This document shows, piece after piece, positions 21,610-34,700 of a stretch of DNA of 64,000 nt. The DNA is from Metridium senile (taxonomy: Eukaryota > Cnidaria > Anthozoa > Actiniaria > Metridiidae), in NCBI GenBank assembly GCA_949775045.1, contig OX459099.1, forward strand, positions 5,911,937 through 5,975,936, read 5' to 3'. Below the pieces are notes generated by a model. The model searched no databases, was not told the DNA's origin, and saw only the letters and a program-made list of their open reading frames with translations. The position numbers and the translations under genes were made by a program. Each line of letters opens with the position of its first letter. Position 1 is the stretch's first letter.

Positions 21610-23641
21610 ATGGAAGGTGGTGGAAGATTCCGAAAACCGTTGACAGAGGATGAAGAATATCGTTTAGTTGAAAATACTGTACCAAAGAATACTCAAAACA
21701 GCACAAAATGGGCTGTGAAGCTCTTCGAAGAATGGCAAAAGTGCAGACACGATAAAATTCCTAAAAAATTGCAGTCAAGTTCGGTCGTTCTTGATATGTC
21801 CAAAATCGAAGATTTGTCTACACCACTGCATTGTATGAATGCTGAGACGTTAAACTTATGGCTTACTCGCTTTGTGGAAGAAGTTCGAAACGTCAAAGGA
21901 GAAAGATATCCACCAAGAACTTTATATGTTCTCATTTGTGGTCTGAAGAGGTATTTAAACGACAAGAGTGGCTTAGATCCACTGAACAAGAATGATAAAA
22001 GGTGAGCTATCTCATGATTGAGAGCCCTTTTAAAAGCTTAAAAGTTATAAGTTAAAACTAACTTTGCTTTGAACGAAGCTGGACATTTATATTAATATTG
22101 TTTTTTTCCTTCTTCATTAAGGTTTGCATTATTTCGTAAAATTATGGATGGCGAAATGAGAGATGCAACTAAAAATGGCGTGGATCTTAAGACCAAGAAA
22201 GATGTCCGAAATGAAGTTACCCTCGGAGAAGAAGAGCTGTTATGGAGAAAAGGACTGCTGGGCAATAATACAGCTGAGTGCCTTTTAAATACAATCTATT
22301 TCTATAATGGAAGAGGGTCCTGAAGGGGTAAATTGGGAATTGGGATTTGCCTTTTTTCGAGGCTGGGAATTGGGATTTGCCCATTGGGATTGGGATTTGT
22401 CCATTGGGATTGGGATTTGTCCATAGGATTTGGCTATTTCTTGTCCATTCGTTTTCTCTTTAGATGCTAAAATAATGTTTTAAATTGAGTAATTTGCAAC
22501 ATTTTACGTCGTTTTAGTAGACTAGAAGAGAAAATCGAACTATCTTGGGCTTCCTGTGGTTAGTATTCAATTTGGGCTTCCTGTGGTTAATGTTTGGGCT
22601 TCCTGTGGTTAATGTTTGGGCTTCCTGTGGTAATTGGGATTTTGATAAAAAATTGATTGGGAATTGGGATTGGATACCCCCCTTCAGGACCCTCATGGAA
22701 AGCTTTTCGGACTGAGATCTAATGAACATAGGCTTCTTAGAGTTTGTAATATTAGTTTAAAAGATAATTTCATAATATTTGATGAAAGTGTATCCAAAAC
22801 TTTCCACGGTGGTTTAAAAGATTTGAAAAAAAGCTCGAGAGTAATTAAGCACAAGTGTCATGAAATTGGCGAGAATCATTCGCGTTGTTTACAAAGCTTA
22901 TATAGATTGTATCTAAGCAAAATCACTGAATGTGTAAAGGAAAAACCAGATGCCTTATATTTTAGGCCACAACGTAATGGCTCTTTTAGCTATGAAAAGA
23001 GCGCAATTGGTATAAATAGTTTGAATAAGATTTTGCCTGATAAATTGTGTGCTAGAGCAGGTTTGGAAAGAAAAACCTCGCACTGTTTACGAATAACATG
23101 TGCTAGTCGGCTTTTTCAACATTCAGTAAACGAGAAACAAATCCGTGAACGTACCGGGCATAAGTCTGATTCTTTATTTCGCTACGAGAAGGCAAGTGAT
23201 GAACAGACAACATTTGTTAGTAATGTCCTAGGAGCACCAAGCTCCACTGAATCTAATAAAGGCTTCTTAGAAAAGAAGGAAACGCAATCTAATAAGATAG
23301 GAGAACCTTTGCTTGAAGAATTTGTAAATTTTGATGTATCAGATGAATTTCTAAGAATGCTAGATATCCCCAGTAATGTCTTAGGACAATCTGGATCCTC
23401 GGTATTGAACGAGAACTTGCCAGAAACAAATAAGCAAATCAATGAAAACGAAGATTTTTTGTCGAATGATTTTGGACATTTTGATGTACCAGATGAATTG
23501 TTAGGAATGTTAGATATTCCAGATTGTAGTAATTCAAATTTCAGTGCACAAAGCAGCACGTGTACTTCAACTTCTACTACAGTAAGACCAGTATTTCAAA
23601 ACTGTGTGTTTAATGGATGTAATAATTTTTGGAGGAAGTAA
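21610..23641 (+). pseudogene. Crypton/DUF3504-type tyrosine recombinase, interrupted by an inserted element
   Basis: Exon 1 is 21610-22001. An intron with GTGAGC donor and TTAAG acceptor leads to exon 2, 22122-23641. Exon 2 is interrupted at 22313-22694 by a mobile element that adds a stop. Leaving out the element and one copy of its duplication, the frame runs through YFYNGK..FGLRS..EHR, the DUF3504 signature, to give about 507 aa. In that numbering the tyrosine-recombinase residues are R200, H322-x-x-R325 (SHCLR), H348 (TGHKS) and Y356 (RYEKA), all present. The acidic tail holds two copies of a motif, FDVSDEFLRMLDIP and FDVPDELLGMLDIP. Family members cut and join DNA through a covalent phosphotyrosine. 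It could be a Crypton transposon or a host gene derived from one. AATAAA lies at 23665. As it stands it cannot encode the full protein unless the insert is spliced out. Confidence 0.8.
22313..22694. mobile_element. 382-bp element with GAGGGTCCTGAAGGGG ends, 6-bp target duplication
   Basis: The ends are perfect 16-bp inverted repeats. ATGGAA is duplicated at 22307-22312 and 22695-22700. The interior has two short tandem arrays: TTGGGATTGGGATTTG-type units on the left and TTTGGGCTTCCTGTGGTTAA-type units (about four) on the right. No coding content. It splits a codon in the recombinase exon. Confidence 0.9.
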
Positions 23642-23664
23642 CATAGTTGAACTTTGAAAAATTA

Positions 23665-23670
23665 AATAAA
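23665..23670 (+). terminator. Possible polyadenylation signal of the recombinase gene
   Basis: AATAAA lies 24 bases after the stop codon, in an AT-rich stretch, so chance is possible. Confidence 0.5.
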
Positions 23671-24403
23671 TCAAAAATTCTTGTTGTACATGTTGTCGTT
23701 TCTCTATTTATTTTAATGTCACTGGGTAGGTTTTGTATACTGTTTTATTAACAACCACTAGTGGCTGTATACTGTTTTGTTAACAACCACTAGTGATTAT
23801 AACCAATTTGCATTTTCATTGTGTTGATTCATTCACCCCTGGCTTTCCCTGCAAACTCTTCAAGCCCTCCCCGTGCTTTAAGTTTGTATGGGGTTTACAA
23901 GGTTCCCAGTAGAATTGATTTCATAAATTTGATTGGTCAAAACCCTAATTAATTATTCATGAATTTTTTAATATATGTGACGGTATTGTCATTAAATGTT
24001 TCTGATCTTTAATTCACCGCTAGCTCTTGCTGCGAATTTCGTAGGGTATTTTTCACAAAAATTTGCGCAAAAATAATTGATGCCAATATTTGCCAACACA
24101 TCCTGAGTTTTAGTGCGGTATTTCTAACTATCAAATAATAAGATCCAAAATCTATTAATTTGAAAACGTCCATATGATAGTTTGACGCCTTTTTGAGTTT
24201 TAACGCGTTCAAAACATCGCTATTTCGTCTAAAAATCAAATAATTCCAATCAGTTTCAAAGCACATCCTGAGTTTTGGTACGGTGTTTTTACCTATAAAA
24301 AAGCTGAAATCGAAAATATTTCGTCTTAATTTTTTACATAATTTTAAAAATAGTTACCGTAACAAATTTTCGTTACATATTTAACGGTATATTTTTTAGT
24401 GGG
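23671..24403. other. Intergenic region before the satellite array
   Basis: No gene is seen. GTTAACAACCACTAGTG and flanks are duplicated in tandem around 23736-23798 (~30 bp twice). A CACATCCTGAGTTTT motif occurs twice (about 24099 and 24263), suggesting an old local duplication. Confidence 0.5.
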
Positions 24404-24545
24404 TATTAAATACAAAGTGATCAGTCTTACGTGCCATCCGAAGCATAAAACAAGCACCCCCTACAACGTGTGGGTTGTCTTGGATGAAACTCGCTTGCAA
24501 TACGATATCACATTGAATGCATGCGCGAGTTGACCCTACTCCCCA
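24404..24545. repeat. Left edge of the satellite array (partial monomer)
   Basis: From TATTAAATACAAAGTGATCAG onward the sequence matches the satellite monomer with a few changes, up to the hairpin insertion. The same monomer resumes at 25064 after the duplicated CTCCCCA. Confidence 0.9.
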
Positions 24546-25056
24546 CACAGGCAGCCCAAGCTCTGAATTACGTCATTGAATATGCTTGTATATCGGTGAA
24601 TAAAGACTCGAATTACAACAGTTTCAGTGTCTTCACTTTATTCTTCAGTATGTTCACTTCATAATTTGAATAAAATACAAACTTTGTGGCAAGCTGTTCT
24701 ATGAATGTTATATTGTCTATGTGTGTCGTTTTTTACGCGAAAAACGACTTATTTAGGGGTGAAATTGAAGTTTTAGTTTGACCTACCTCCCCACTTACTA
24801 ATAAGAAGTGGGGAGGTAGGTCAAACTAAAACTTCAATTTCACCCCTAAATAAGTCGTTTTTCGCGTAAAAAACGACACACATAGACAATATAACATTCA
24901 TAGAACAGCTTGCCACAAAGTTTGTATTTTATTCAAATTATGAAGTGAACATACTGAAGAATAAAGTGAAGACACTGAAACTGTTGTAATTCGAGTCTTT
25001 ATTCACCGATATACAAGCATATTCAATGACGTAATTCAGAGCTTGGGCTGCCTGTG
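24546..25056. mobile_element. 511-bp hairpin element with 251-bp arms, 7-bp target duplication
   Basis: The arms 24546-24796 and 24806-25056 are, by eye, exact inverted copies around a 9-base loop. The ends start CACAGGCAGCCCAA. CTCCCCA is duplicated at 24539-24545 and 25057-25063; the uninterrupted satellite monomer has a single CTCCCCA at this place. This shows true insertion into the array by a transposase. It shares its terminus with the 867-bp element at 3611. Confidence 0.92.
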
Positions 25057-25536
25057 CTCCCCACTGGGAATAAGAACAATAAGATTAGCATAACAATAAA
25101 CCTGCCCTGAAAGACTAGGATTTTTCAATTGTATAAATCGAGTGACGCTTAGTTAGTCTACGTATAGGAATTACCATTTATAGCTTAGGGGCTGGTTCTC
25201 TCCTCCCTTCGGACGAGCTGGGTGTGGGGAACGGAGAGCGCGTGAGTTTTTTCTTTTTTTTTTTTAATTTTTTCTTTTCTTTTTCAGATAAAAACAGCCT
25301 TTCTCATTCGAAACGTTTACAAACTAAAATTATTTAACCTTACATCCCATGTTGTACATATTCATTTATTTATTTATTTATTTATTTATGAATAAATATT
25401 TAAGCAGAAATTAGAATGCCTGCAGTTCAACATAGCTGGTTTAAGTGGGGCTCTGCACAAAACATACATCACATTGCGTTTACATACATAAAGATATAAC
25501 TATAACTATAAGTTATGGATGAGGAGAAAGTAAGAT

Positions 25537-25782
25537 TTAATTTATTTTGTCTTTTTTTTTTCTGCCTTCCATGATTGCAGCAGCGCGCCTCTGCAACCTG
25601 TCTAGGTACTCTTTCCTAGTGTTTCCACTGCATCCATGCATTTCAAACGCAAGAGCAATAATCAACAACTGGAAGTATCGTTGGCTATTAAATACAAAGT
25701 GATCAGTCTTACGTGCCATCCCAAGCATAGAACAAGCACCCCCTACAACGTGTGGGTTGTCTTGGATGAAACTCGCTTGCAA
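25537..25782 (-). other. 81-codon open frame of the satellite monomer (first of 33 copies)
   Basis: The frame begins MQASFIQDNPHVVGG and ends GRKKKDKIN. It is open in all 33 monomers in the window; two copies (42999, 48209) end two codons shorter through a shorter T run. Differences are few (H/Y, R/H, L/V, K/E, D/E). The segment HGCSGNTRKEYLDRLQRRAA resembles the part of CR1/L2-like LINE reverse transcriptases that precedes the YKCLN block, so it is probably retrotransposon remnant rather than a gene. Low divergence alone explains why the frame stays open. Confidence 0.5.
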
Positions 25783-28700
25783 TGCGATATCACATTGAAT
25801 GCATGCGCGAGTTGACCCTACTCCCCACTGGGAATAAGAACAATAAGATTAGCATAACAATAAACCTGCCCTGAAAGACTAGGATTTTTCAATTGTATAA
25901 ATCGAGTGACGCTTAGTTAGTCTACGTATAGGAATTACCATTTATAGCTTAGGGGCTGGTTCTCTCCTCCCTTCGGACGAGCTGGGTGTGGGGAACGGAG
26001 AGCGCGTGAGTTTTTTTCTTTTTTTTTTTTTAATTTTTTCTTTTCTTTTTCAGATAAAAACAGCCTTTCTCATTCGAAACGTTTACAAACTAAAATTATT
26101 TAACCTTACATCCCATGTTGTACATATTCATTTATTTATTTATTTATGAATAAATATTTAAGCAGAAATTAGAATGCCTGCAGTTCAACATAGCTGGTTT
26201 AAGTGGGGCTCTGCACAAAACATACATCACATTGCGTTTACATACATAAAGATATAACTATAACTATAAGTGATTATGAATGTATCTAGATAAATTAATA
26301 TATACTAATGAAAATACTAAGAACCGTGTTTAGTTACGAAAAAAGGCTCAGTAAGTGCCTAAAGGCAACAAAGCTGAGATATTAGGTAGGGAATTCCATG
26401 TTTTTGCTCCGTTTTAGTGAAAAGAAGATTCAAAATTTGGCGAAGATTGGTACTTAGCAGTTCTTGCTAACGGTAAGCGAAGCTGCAGATCTTTGCTTCT
26501 AGTATTGTAATAATGGAATTGACTAGAAAATCGGAACTGCTCATTTAATAGGTATATGCCCGGGCTAGACTATTTAGGCATTTGTATACCAGCATACAAT
26601 TCTACGGAAAATTTCTGCCAAAAGGATGAGGAGAAAGTTAGATTTAATTTATTTTGTCTTTTTTTTTTCTGCCTTCCATGATTGCAGCAGCGTGCCTCTG
26701 CAACCTGTCTAGGTACTCTTTCCTAGTGTTTCCACTGCATCCATGCATTTCAAACGCAAGAGCAATAATCAACAACTGGAAGTATCGTTGGCTATTAAAT
26801 ACAAAGTGATCAGTCTTACGTGCCATCCCAAGCATAGAACAAGCACCCCCTACAACGTGTGGGTTGTCTTGGATGAAACTCGCTTGCAATGCGATATCAC
26901 ATTGAATGCATGCGCGAGTTGACCCTACTCCCCACTGGGAATAAGAACAATAAGATTAGCATAACAATAAACCTGCCCTGAAAGACTAGGATTTTTCAAT
27001 TGTATAAATCGATTGACGCTTAGTTAGTCTACGTATAGAAATTACCATTTATAGCTTAGGGGCTGGTTCTCTCCTCCCTTCGGACGAGCTGGGTGTGGGG
27101 AACGGAGAGCGCGTGAGTTTTTTCTTTTTCTTTTTTTTTTTAATTTTTTCTTTTCTTTTTCTGATAAAAACAGCCTTTCTCATTCGAAACGTTTACAAAC
27201 TAAAATTATTTAACCTTTACATCCCATGTTGTACATATTCATTTATTTATTTATTTATGAATAAATATTTAAGCAGAAATTAGAATGCCTGCAGTTCAAC
27301 ATAGCTGGTTTAAGTGGGGCTCTGCACAATTAAAACATACATCACATTGCGTTTACATACATAAAGATATAACTATAACTATAAGTTATGGATGAGGAGA
27401 AAGTAAGATTTAATTTATTTTGTCTTTTTTTTTTCTGCCTTCCATGATTGCAGCAGCGCGCCTCTGCAACCTGTCTAGGTACTCTTTCCTAGTGTTTCCA
27501 CTGCATCCATGCATTTCAAACGCAAGAGCAATAATCAACAACTGGAAGTATCGTTGGCTATTAAATACAAAGTGATCAGTCTTACGTGCCATCCGAAGCA
27601 TAGAACAAGCAACCCCTACAACGTGTGGGTTGTCTTGGATGAAACTCGCTTGCAATGCGATATCACATTGAATGCATGCGCGAGTTGACCCTACTCCCCA
27701 CTGGGAATAAGAACAATAAGATTAGCATAACAATAAACCTGCCCTGAAAGACTAGGATTTTTCAATTGTATAAATCGAGTGACGCTTAGTTAGTCTACGT
27801 ATAGGAATTACCATTTATAGCTTAGGGGCTGGTTCTCTCCTCCCTTCGGACGAGCTGGGTGTGGGGAACGGAGAGCGCGTGAGTTTTTTCTTTTTTTTTT
27901 TTTTCTTTTTTCTTTTCTTTTTCTGATAAAAACAGCCTTTCTCATTCGAAACGTTTACAAACTAAAATTATTTAACCTTTACATCCCATGTTGTACATAT
28001 TCATTTATTTATTTATTTATGAATAAATATTTAAGCAGAAATTAGAATGCCTGCAGTTCAACATAGCTGGTTTAAGTGGGGCTCTGCACAAAACATACAT
28101 CACATTGCGTTTACATACATAAAGATATAACTATAACTATAAGTGATTATGAATGTATCTAGATAAATTAATATATACTAATGAAAATACTAAGAACCGT
28201 GTTTAGTTACGAAAAAAGGACTCAGTAAGTGCCTAAAGGCAACAAAGCTGAGATATTAGGTAGGGAATTCCATGTTTTTGCTCCGTTTTAGTGAAAAGAA
28301 GATTCAAAATTTGGCGAAGATTGGTACTTAGCAGTTCTTGCTAACGGTAAGCGAAGCTGCAGATCTTTGCTTCTAGTATTGTAATAATGGAATTGACTAG
28401 AAAATCGGAACTGCTCATTTAATAGGTATATGCCCGGGCTAGACTATTTAGGCATTTGTATACCAGCATACAATTCTACGGAAAATTTCTGCCAAAAGGA
28501 TGAGGAGAAAGTTAGATTTAATTTATTTTGTCTTTTTTTTTTCTGCCTTCCATGATTGCAGCAGCGCGCCTCTGCAACCTGTCTAGGTACTCTTTCCTAG
28601 TGTTTCCACTGCATCCATACATTTCAAACGCAAGAGCAATAATCAACAACTGGAAGTATCGTTGGCTATTAAATACAAAGTGATCAGTCTTACGTGCCAT

Positions 28701-31700
28701 CCCAAGCATAGAACAAGCACCCCCTACAACGTGTGGGTTGTCTTGGATGAAACTCGCTTGCAATGCGATATCACATTGAATGCATGCGCGAGTTGACCCT
28801 ACTCCCCACTGGGAATAAGAACAATAAGATTAGCATAACAATAAACCTGCCCTGAAAGACTAGGATTTTTCAATTGTATAAATCGAGTGACGCTTAGTTA
28901 GTCTACGTATAGGAATTACCATTTATAGCTTAGGGGCTGGTTCTCTCCTCCCTTCGGACGAGCTGGGTGTGGGGAACGGAGAGCGCGTGAGTTTTTTCTT
29001 TTTTTTTTTTTAATTTTTTCTTTTCTTTTTCAGATAAAAACAGCCTTTCTCATTCGAAACGTTTACAAACTAAAATTATTTAACCTTACATCCCATGTTG
29101 TACATATTCATTTATTTATTTATTTATGAATAAATATTTAAGCAGAAATTAGAATGCCTGCAGTTCAACATAGCTGGTTTAAGTGGGGCTCTGCACAAAA
29201 CATACATCACATTGCGTTTACATACATAAAGATATAACTATAACTATAAGTGATTATGAATGTATCTAGATAAATTAATATATACTAATGAAAATACTAA
29301 GAACCGTGTTTAGTTACGAAAAAAGGACTCAGTAAGTGCCTAAAGGCAACAAAGCTGAGATATTAGGTAGGGAATTCCATGTTTTTGCTCCGTTTTAGTG
29401 AAAAGAAGATTCAAAATTTGGCGAAGATTGGTACTTAGCAGTTCTTGCTAACGGTAAGCGAAGCTGCAGATCTTTGCTTCTAGTATTGTAATAATGGAAT
29501 TGACTAGAAAATCGGAACTGCTCATTTAATAGGTATATGCCCGGGCTAGACTATTTAGGCATTTGTATACCAGCATACAATTCTACGGAAAATTTCTGCC
29601 AAAAGGATGAGGAGAAAGTTAGATTTAATTTATTTTGTCTTTTTTTTTTCTGCCTTCCATGATTGCAGCAGCGCGCCTCTGCAACCTGTCTAGGTACTCT
29701 TTCCTAGTGTTTCCACTGCATCCATACATTTCAAACGCAAGAGCAATAATCAACAACTGGAAGTATCGTTGGCTATTAAATACAAAGTGATCAGTCTTAC
29801 GTGCCATCCCAAGCATAGAACAAGCACCCCCTACAACGTGTGGGTTGTCTTGGATGAAACTCGCTTGCAATGCGATATCACATTGAATGCATGCGCGAGT
29901 TGACCCTACTCCCCACTGGGAATAAGAACAATAAGATTAGCATAACAATAAACCTGCCCTGAAAGACTAGGATTTTTCAATTGTATAAATCGAGTGACGC
30001 TTAGTTAGTCTACGTATAGGAATTACCATTTATAGCTTAGGGGCTGGTTCTCTCCTCCCTTCGGACGAGCTGGGTGTGGGGAACGGAGAGCGCGTGAGTT
30101 TTTTCTTTTTTTTTTTTTAATTTTTTCTTTTCTTTTTCAGATAAAAACAGCCTTTCTCATTCGAAACGTTTACAAACTAAAATTATTTAACCTTACATCC
30201 CATGTTGTACATATTCATTTATTTATTTATTTATGAATAAATATTTAAGCAGAAATTAGAATGCCTGCAGTTCAACATAGCTGGTTTAAGTGGGGCTCTG
30301 CACAAAACATACATCACATTGCGTTTACATACATAAAGATATAACTATAACTATAAGTGATTATGAATGTATCTAGATAAATTAATATATACTAATGAAA
30401 ATACTAAGAACCGTGTTTAGTTACGAAAAAAGGACTCAGTAAGTGCCTAAAGGCAACAAAGCCGAGATATTAGGTAGGGAATTCCATGTTTTTGCTCCGT
30501 TTTAGTGAAAAGAAGATTCAAAATTTGGCGAAGATTGGTACTTAGCAGTTCTTGCTAACGGTAAGCGAAGCTGCAGATCTTTGCTTCTAGTATTGTAATA
30601 ATGGAATTGACTAGAAAATCGGAACTGCTCATTTAATAGGTATATGCCCGGGCTAGACTATTTAGGCATTTGTATACCAGCATACAATTCTACGGAAAAT
30701 TTCTGCCAAAAGGATGAGGAGAAAGTTAGATTTAATTTATTTTGTCTTTTTTTTTTCTGCCTTCCATGATTGCAGCAGCGCGCCTCTGCAACCTGTCTAG
30801 GTACTCTTTCCTAGTGTTTCCACTGCATCCATACATTTCAAACGCAAGAGCAATAATCAACAACTGGAAGTATCGTTGGCTATTAAATACAAAGTGATCA
30901 GTCTTACGTGCCATCCCAAGCATAGAACAAGCACCCCCTACAACGTGTGGGTTGTCTTGGATGAAACTCGCTTGCAATGCGATATCACATTGAATGCATG
31001 CGCGAGTTGACCCTACTCCCCACTGGGAATAAGAACAATAAGATTAGCATAACAATAAACCTGCCCTGAAAGACTAGGATTTTTCAATTGTATAAATCGA
31101 GTGACGCTTAGTTAGTCTACGTATAGGAATTACCATTTATAGCTTAGGGGCTGGTTCTCTCCTCCCTTCGGACGAGCTGGGTGTGGGGAACGGAGAGCGC
31201 GTGAGTTTTTTCTTTTTTTTTTTTAATTTTTTCTTTTCTTTTTCAGATAAAAACAGCCTTTCTCATTCGAAACGTTTACAAACTAAAATTATTTAACCTT
31301 ACATCCCATGTTGTACATATTCATTTATTTATTTATTTATTTATTTATTTATGAATAAATATTTAAGCAGAAATTAGAATGCCTGCAGTTCAACATAGCT
31401 GGTTTAAGTGGGGCTCTGCACAAAACATACATCACATTGCGTTTACATACATAAAGATATAACTATAACTATAAGTTATGGATGAGGAGAAAGTAAGATT
31501 TAATTTATTTTGTCTTTTTTTTTTCTGCCTTCCATGATTGCAGCAGCGCGCCTCTGCAACCTGTCTAGGTACTCTTTCCTAGTGTTTCCACTGCATCCAT
31601 GCATTTCAAACGCAAGAGCAATAATCAACAACTGGAAGTATCGTTGGCTATTAAATACAAAGTGATCAGTCTTACGTGCCATCCCAAGCATAGAACAAGC

Positions 31701-34700
31701 ACCCCCTACAACGTGTGGGTTGTCTTGGATGAAACTCGCTTGCAATGCGATATCACATTGAATGCATGCGCGAGTTGACCCTACTCCCCACTGGGAATAA
31801 GAACAATAAGATTAGCATAACAATAAACCTGCCCTGAAAGACTAGGATTTTTCAATTGTATAAATCGAGTGACGCTTAGTTAGTCTACGTATAGGAATTA
31901 CCATTTATAGCTTAGGGGCTGGTTCTCTCCTCCCTTCGGACGAGCTGGGTGTGGGGAACGGAGAGCGCGTGAGTTTTTTTCTTTTTTTTTTTTTAATTTT
32001 TTCTTTTCTTTTTCAGATAAAAACAGCCTTTCTCATTCGAAACGTTTACAAACTAAAATTATTTAACCTTACATCCCATGTTGTACATATTCATTTATTT
32101 ATTTATTTATGAATAAATATTTAAGCAGAAATTAGAATGCCTGCAGTTCAACATAGCTGGTTTAAGTGGGGCTCTGCACAAAACATACATCACATTGCGT
32201 TTACATACATGAATATATAACTATAACTATAAGTGATTATGAATGTATCTAGATAAATTAATATATACTAATGAAAATACTAAGAACCGTGTTTAGTTAC
32301 GAAAAAAGGCTCAGTAAGTGCCTAAAGGCAACAAAGCTGAGATATTAGGTAGGGAATTCCATGTTTTTGCTCCGTTTTAGTGAAAAGAAGATTCAAAATT
32401 TGGCGAAGATTGGTACTTAGCAGTTCTTGCTAACGGTAAGCGAAGCTGCAGATCTTTGCTTCTAGTATTGTAATAATGGAATTGACTAGAAAATCGGAAC
32501 TGCTCATTTAATAGGTATATGCCCGGGCTAGACTATTTAGGCATTTGTATACCAGCATACAATTCTACGGAAAATTTCTGCCAAAAGGATGAGGAGAAAG
32601 TTAGATTTAATTTATTTTGTCTTTTTTTTTTCTGCCTTCCATGATTGCAGCAGCGTGCCTCTGCAACCTGTCTAGGTACTCTTTCCTAGTGTTTCCACTG
32701 CATCCATGCATTTCAAACGCAAGAGCAATAATCAACAACTGGAAGTATCGTTGGCTATTAAATACAAAGTGATCAGTCTTACGTGCCATCCCAAGCATAG
32801 AACAAGCACCCCCTACAACGTGTGGGTTGTCTTGGATGAAACTCGCTTGCAATGCGATATCACATTGAATGCATGCGCGAGTTGACCCTACTCCCCACTG
32901 GGAATAAGAACAATAAGATTAGCATAACAATAAACCTGCCCTGAAAGACTAGGATTTTTCAATTGTATAAATCGATTGACGCTTAGTTAGTCTACGTATA
33001 GAAATTACCATTTATAGCTTAGGGGCTGGTTCTCTCCTCCCTTCGGACGAGCTGGGTGTGGGGAACGGAGAGCGCGTGAGTTTTTTCTTTTTCTTTTTTT
33101 TTTTAATTTTTTCTTTTCTTTTTCTGATAAAAACAGCCTTTCTCATTCGAAACGTTTACAAACTAAAATTATTTAACCTTTACATCCCATGTTGTACATA
33201 TTCATTTATTTATTTATTTATGAATAAATATTTAAGCAGAAATTAGAATGCCTGCAGTTCAACATAGCTGGTTTAAGTGGGGCTCTGCACAAAACATACA
33301 TCACATTGCGTTTACATACATAAAGATATAACTATAACTATAAGTTATGGATGAGGAGAAAGTAAGATTTAATTTATTTTGTCTTTTTTTTTTCTGCCTT
33401 CCATGATTGCAGCAGCGCGCCTCTGCAACCTGTCTAGGTACTCTTTCCTAGTGTTTCCACTGCATCCATGCATTTCAAACGCAAGAGCAATAATCAACAA
33501 CTGGAAGTATCGTTGGCTATTAAATACAAAGTGATCAGTCTTACGTGCCATCCGAAGCATAGAACAAGCAACCCCTACAACGTGTGGGTTGTCTTGGATG
33601 AAACTCGCTTGCAATGCGATATCACATTGAATGCATGCGCGAGTTGACCCTACTCCCCACTGGGAATAAGAACAATAAGATTAGCATAACAATAAACCTG
33701 CCCTGAAAGACTAGGATTTTTCAATTGTATAAATCGAGTGACGCTTAGTTAGTCTACGTATAGGAATTACCATTTATAGCTTAGGGGCTGGTTCTCTCCT
33801 CCCTTCGGACGAGCTTGGTGTGGGGAACGGAGAGCGCGTGAGTTTTTTCTTTTTTTTTTTTTTCTTTTTTCTTTTCTTTTTCTGATAAAAACAGCCTTTC
33901 TCATTCGAAACGTTTACAAACTAAAATTATTTAACCTTTACATCCCATGTTGTACATATTCATTTATTTATTTATTTATGAATAAATATTTAAGCAGAAA
34001 TTAGAATGCCTGCAGTTCAACATAGCTGGTTTAAGTGGGGCTCTGCACAAAACATACATCACATTGCGTTTACATACATAAAGATATAACTATAACTATA
34101 AGTGATTATGAATGTATCTAGATAAATTAATATATACTAATGAAAATACTAAGAACCGTGTTTAGTTACGAAAAAAGGACTCTGTAAGTGCCTAAAGGCA
34201 ACAAAGCTGAGATATTAGGTAGGGAATTCCATGTTTTTGCTCCGTTTTAGTGAAAAGAAGATTCAAAATTTGGCGAAGATTGGTACTTAGCAGTTCTTGC
34301 TAACGGTAAGCGAAGCTGCAGATCTTTGCTTCTAGTATTGTAATAATGGAATTGACTAGAAAATCGGAACTGCTCATTTAATAGGTATATGCCCGGGCTA
34401 GACTATTTAGGCATTTGTATACCAGCATACAATTCTACGGAAAATTTCTGCCAAAAGGATGAGGAGAAAGTTAGATTTAATTTATTTTGTCTTTTTTTTT
34501 TCTGCCTTCCATGATTGCAGCAGCGCGCCTCTGCAACCTGTCTAGGTACTCTTTCCTAGTGTTTCCACTGCATCCATACATTTCAAACGCAAGAGCAATA
34601 ATCAACAACTGGAAGTATCGTTGGCTATTAAATACAAAGTGATCAGTCTTACGTGCCATCCCAAGCATAGAACAAGCACCCCCTACAACGTGTGGGTTGT

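Noticed and set aside
24546..25056. Palindrome as a sequencing or assembly fold-back artefact
   Set aside because: A 7-bp duplication flanks it, its ends match another element in the window, and the satellite continues in the same orientation on both sides.
25240..25290. Mini-intron in each satellite monomer (GTGAGT to TTTCAG)
   Set aside because: The sites are only about 45-50 bp apart and flanked by no coding sequence; the match is likely chance from the T-rich tract.
27095..27283. Plus-strand frame of 62 codons recurring in the satellite, rich in phenylalanine
   Set aside because: It is translation of the T-rich tract and AT-rich flank; it opens and closes with T-run length and resembles no family.
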